5,617 nt of DNA, from the NCBI RefSeq assembly GCF_015207245.1, contig NZ_JADEXF010000290.1:1-5617 (forward strand), in the 5' to 3' direction. The DNA is from Nostoc cf. edaphicum LEGE 07299. GTDB taxonomy: Bacteria; Cyanobacteriota; Cyanobacteriia; Cyanobacteriales; Nostocaceae. Shown here in pieces: positions 4,988 to 5,617 of the stretch (positions are counted from its first letter, which is position 1; the number at the start of each line of letters is the position of its first letter). The translations under genes and the position numbers were made by a program. The notes beneath the pieces are model-generated. The model did no database searches and was not told the DNA's origin. It saw only the letters and a program-made list of their open reading frames with translations.

Positions 4988-5046
4988 TCAAGATGGTCGC
5001 CGTAAAACAACTATCATTAATCACGTAACTAAAAAGGAGTTTGATC

Positions 5047-5617
5047 GTGCAGAAAATCGCACTTGACACTATCACTGAAGCCGTCATTAATCATGGCGAT
5101 CGTGGCAAATCTCACCCGCGACTGTATGAAATTTACACGAGCTTGGTTAGACATTTGCATGACTTTGTGCGTGAGGTGAAGCTGACTGAATTAGAATTGC
5201 AGCAGGGACGTAATTTTCTCAACCAGGCAAGTCATCACACTCAGGAGATTCCCACTGGAGAGATCCATCTGTTGACGGATATACTGGGAATTTCAGAGTT
5301 GGTAGAATTGCTGAACGATGCTCATCGCGGTACAGAAAGCAATTTAGAAGGACCCTTGTATGTGCCGAATGCACCAGAACGGCAGATGGGCGATCGCTTG
5401 GGTATTGATCCAGAAGGCGACACGCTTTTCCTGTCAGGCAGTGTTTTAGATTTGAACGGTCAACCGATCGCTAATGCCCTGATTGATGTTTGGCAACTAA
5501 ATTCTAAGGGACTGTATGACATTCAGGATTCATCTCATCCCCAGGGAAACTTCCGAGGGTGTTTCAAAACAGATGGCAGTGGCAAGTATACGTTTGAAAC
5601 TGTAGTACCAATAGGCT
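5047..5617 (+). CDS. Intradiol ring-cleavage dioxygenase, N-terminal 190 residues (runs off window)
   Basis: Start of a catechol/hydroxyquinol 1,2-dioxygenase-type enzyme, a non-heme Fe(III) protein that opens catechol-like rings between the two hydroxyls to give muconate-type products. Residues 1 to about 95 form the helical N-terminal dimerisation domain of this subfamily. LEGPLYVPNAP (100-110) is the conserved entry to the catalytic beta-sandwich; DVWQLNSKGLYD (147-158) carries Tyr157, which aligns with the first iron-ligand Tyr; NFRGCFKTDGSGKYTFETVVP (168-188) is the next conserved block. The second Tyr and the two His ligands would follow beyond the window; the family is usually about 280-300 residues. 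GTG at 5047 is the start, with AAGGAG at 5034-5039 seven bases upstream. Native-like GC (about 45%) and a HIP1 octamer at 5390 mark it as resident. Which diphenol it uses cannot be told from this part. Confidence 0.9.
   Translation, partial: MQKIALDTITEAVINHGDRGKSHPRLYEIYTSLVRHLHDFVREVKLTELELQQGRNFLNQASHHTQEIPTGEIHLLTDILGISELVELLNDAHRGTESNLEGPLYVPNAPERQMGDRLGIDPEGDTLFLSGSVLDLNGQPIANALIDVWQLNSKGLYDIQDSSHPQGNFRGCFKTDGSGKYTFETVVPIG
5390..5397. repeat. HIP1 palindrome GCGATCGC
   Basis: Perfect octamer within the dioxygenase coding region, supporting long residence of that gene in a cyanobacterial genome. Confidence 0.8.

Noticed and set aside
1..5617. Insertion sequence or transposon as carrier of the foreign blocks
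   Set aside because: No transposase ORF, terminal inverted repeats or target-site duplications were found at the composition boundaries.

Overview
The window looks like accessory DNA from a cyanobacterium. The main clue is the HIP1 palindrome GCGATCGC, present as full octamers at 105-112, 896-903, 2526-2533 and 5390-5397, with many 7-of-8 versions. HIP1 over-representation is a cyanobacterial hallmark. Base composition is mosaic. Sample 60-base rows give about 42% G+C in the first hydrolase (1201-1260) and 45% in the dioxygenase (5281-5340). They give about 63% in the RidA-like gene (2041-2100), 60% in the third SDR remnant (3601-3660) and 70% in the second hydrolase (4501-4560). I cannot name the species.

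Layout, left to right, all on the plus strand: (1) a 60-residue N-terminal fragment of a short-chain dehydrogenase/reductase (SDR), 42-224; (2) an intact pair, an NTF2/SnoaL-like protein (315-896) and an alpha/beta hydrolase of the methylesterase / hydroxynitrile-lyase type (926-1654), 29 bases apart; (3) a chimeric SDR relic (1702-1926) that runs into (4) a GC-rich RidA-family gene (1913-2305); (5) a full-length SDR with an in-frame 81-base tandem duplication (2457-3290); (6) an internally deleted and frameshifted SDR pseudogene (3436-3764); (7) a GC-rich alpha/beta hydrolase with an apparent Asp nucleophile (3825-4721); (8) a 46-residue glutathione S-transferase N-terminal fragment (4832-4972); (9) the first 190 codons of an intradiol ring-cleavage dioxygenase (5047 to the window end).

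The gene types (intradiol dioxygenase, SDRs, two hydrolases, SnoaL-like protein, GST, RidA) are those of catabolic or detoxification islands handling aromatic or electrophilic compounds. A single working pathway is not demonstrated: three of four SDR units and the GST are broken, and no regulator, transporter or ring hydroxylase is visible.

The clearest signal is recombination. SDR 5' ends recur as direct repeats bracketing the gene blocks, one SDR relic is stitched from two parents, one SDR carries an internal duplication, one has lost its middle at a HIP1-like core, and a short intergenic sequence recurs upstream of the SnoaL-like gene and after the second hydrolase. I see no transposase, tRNA, CRISPR array or convincing terminator.
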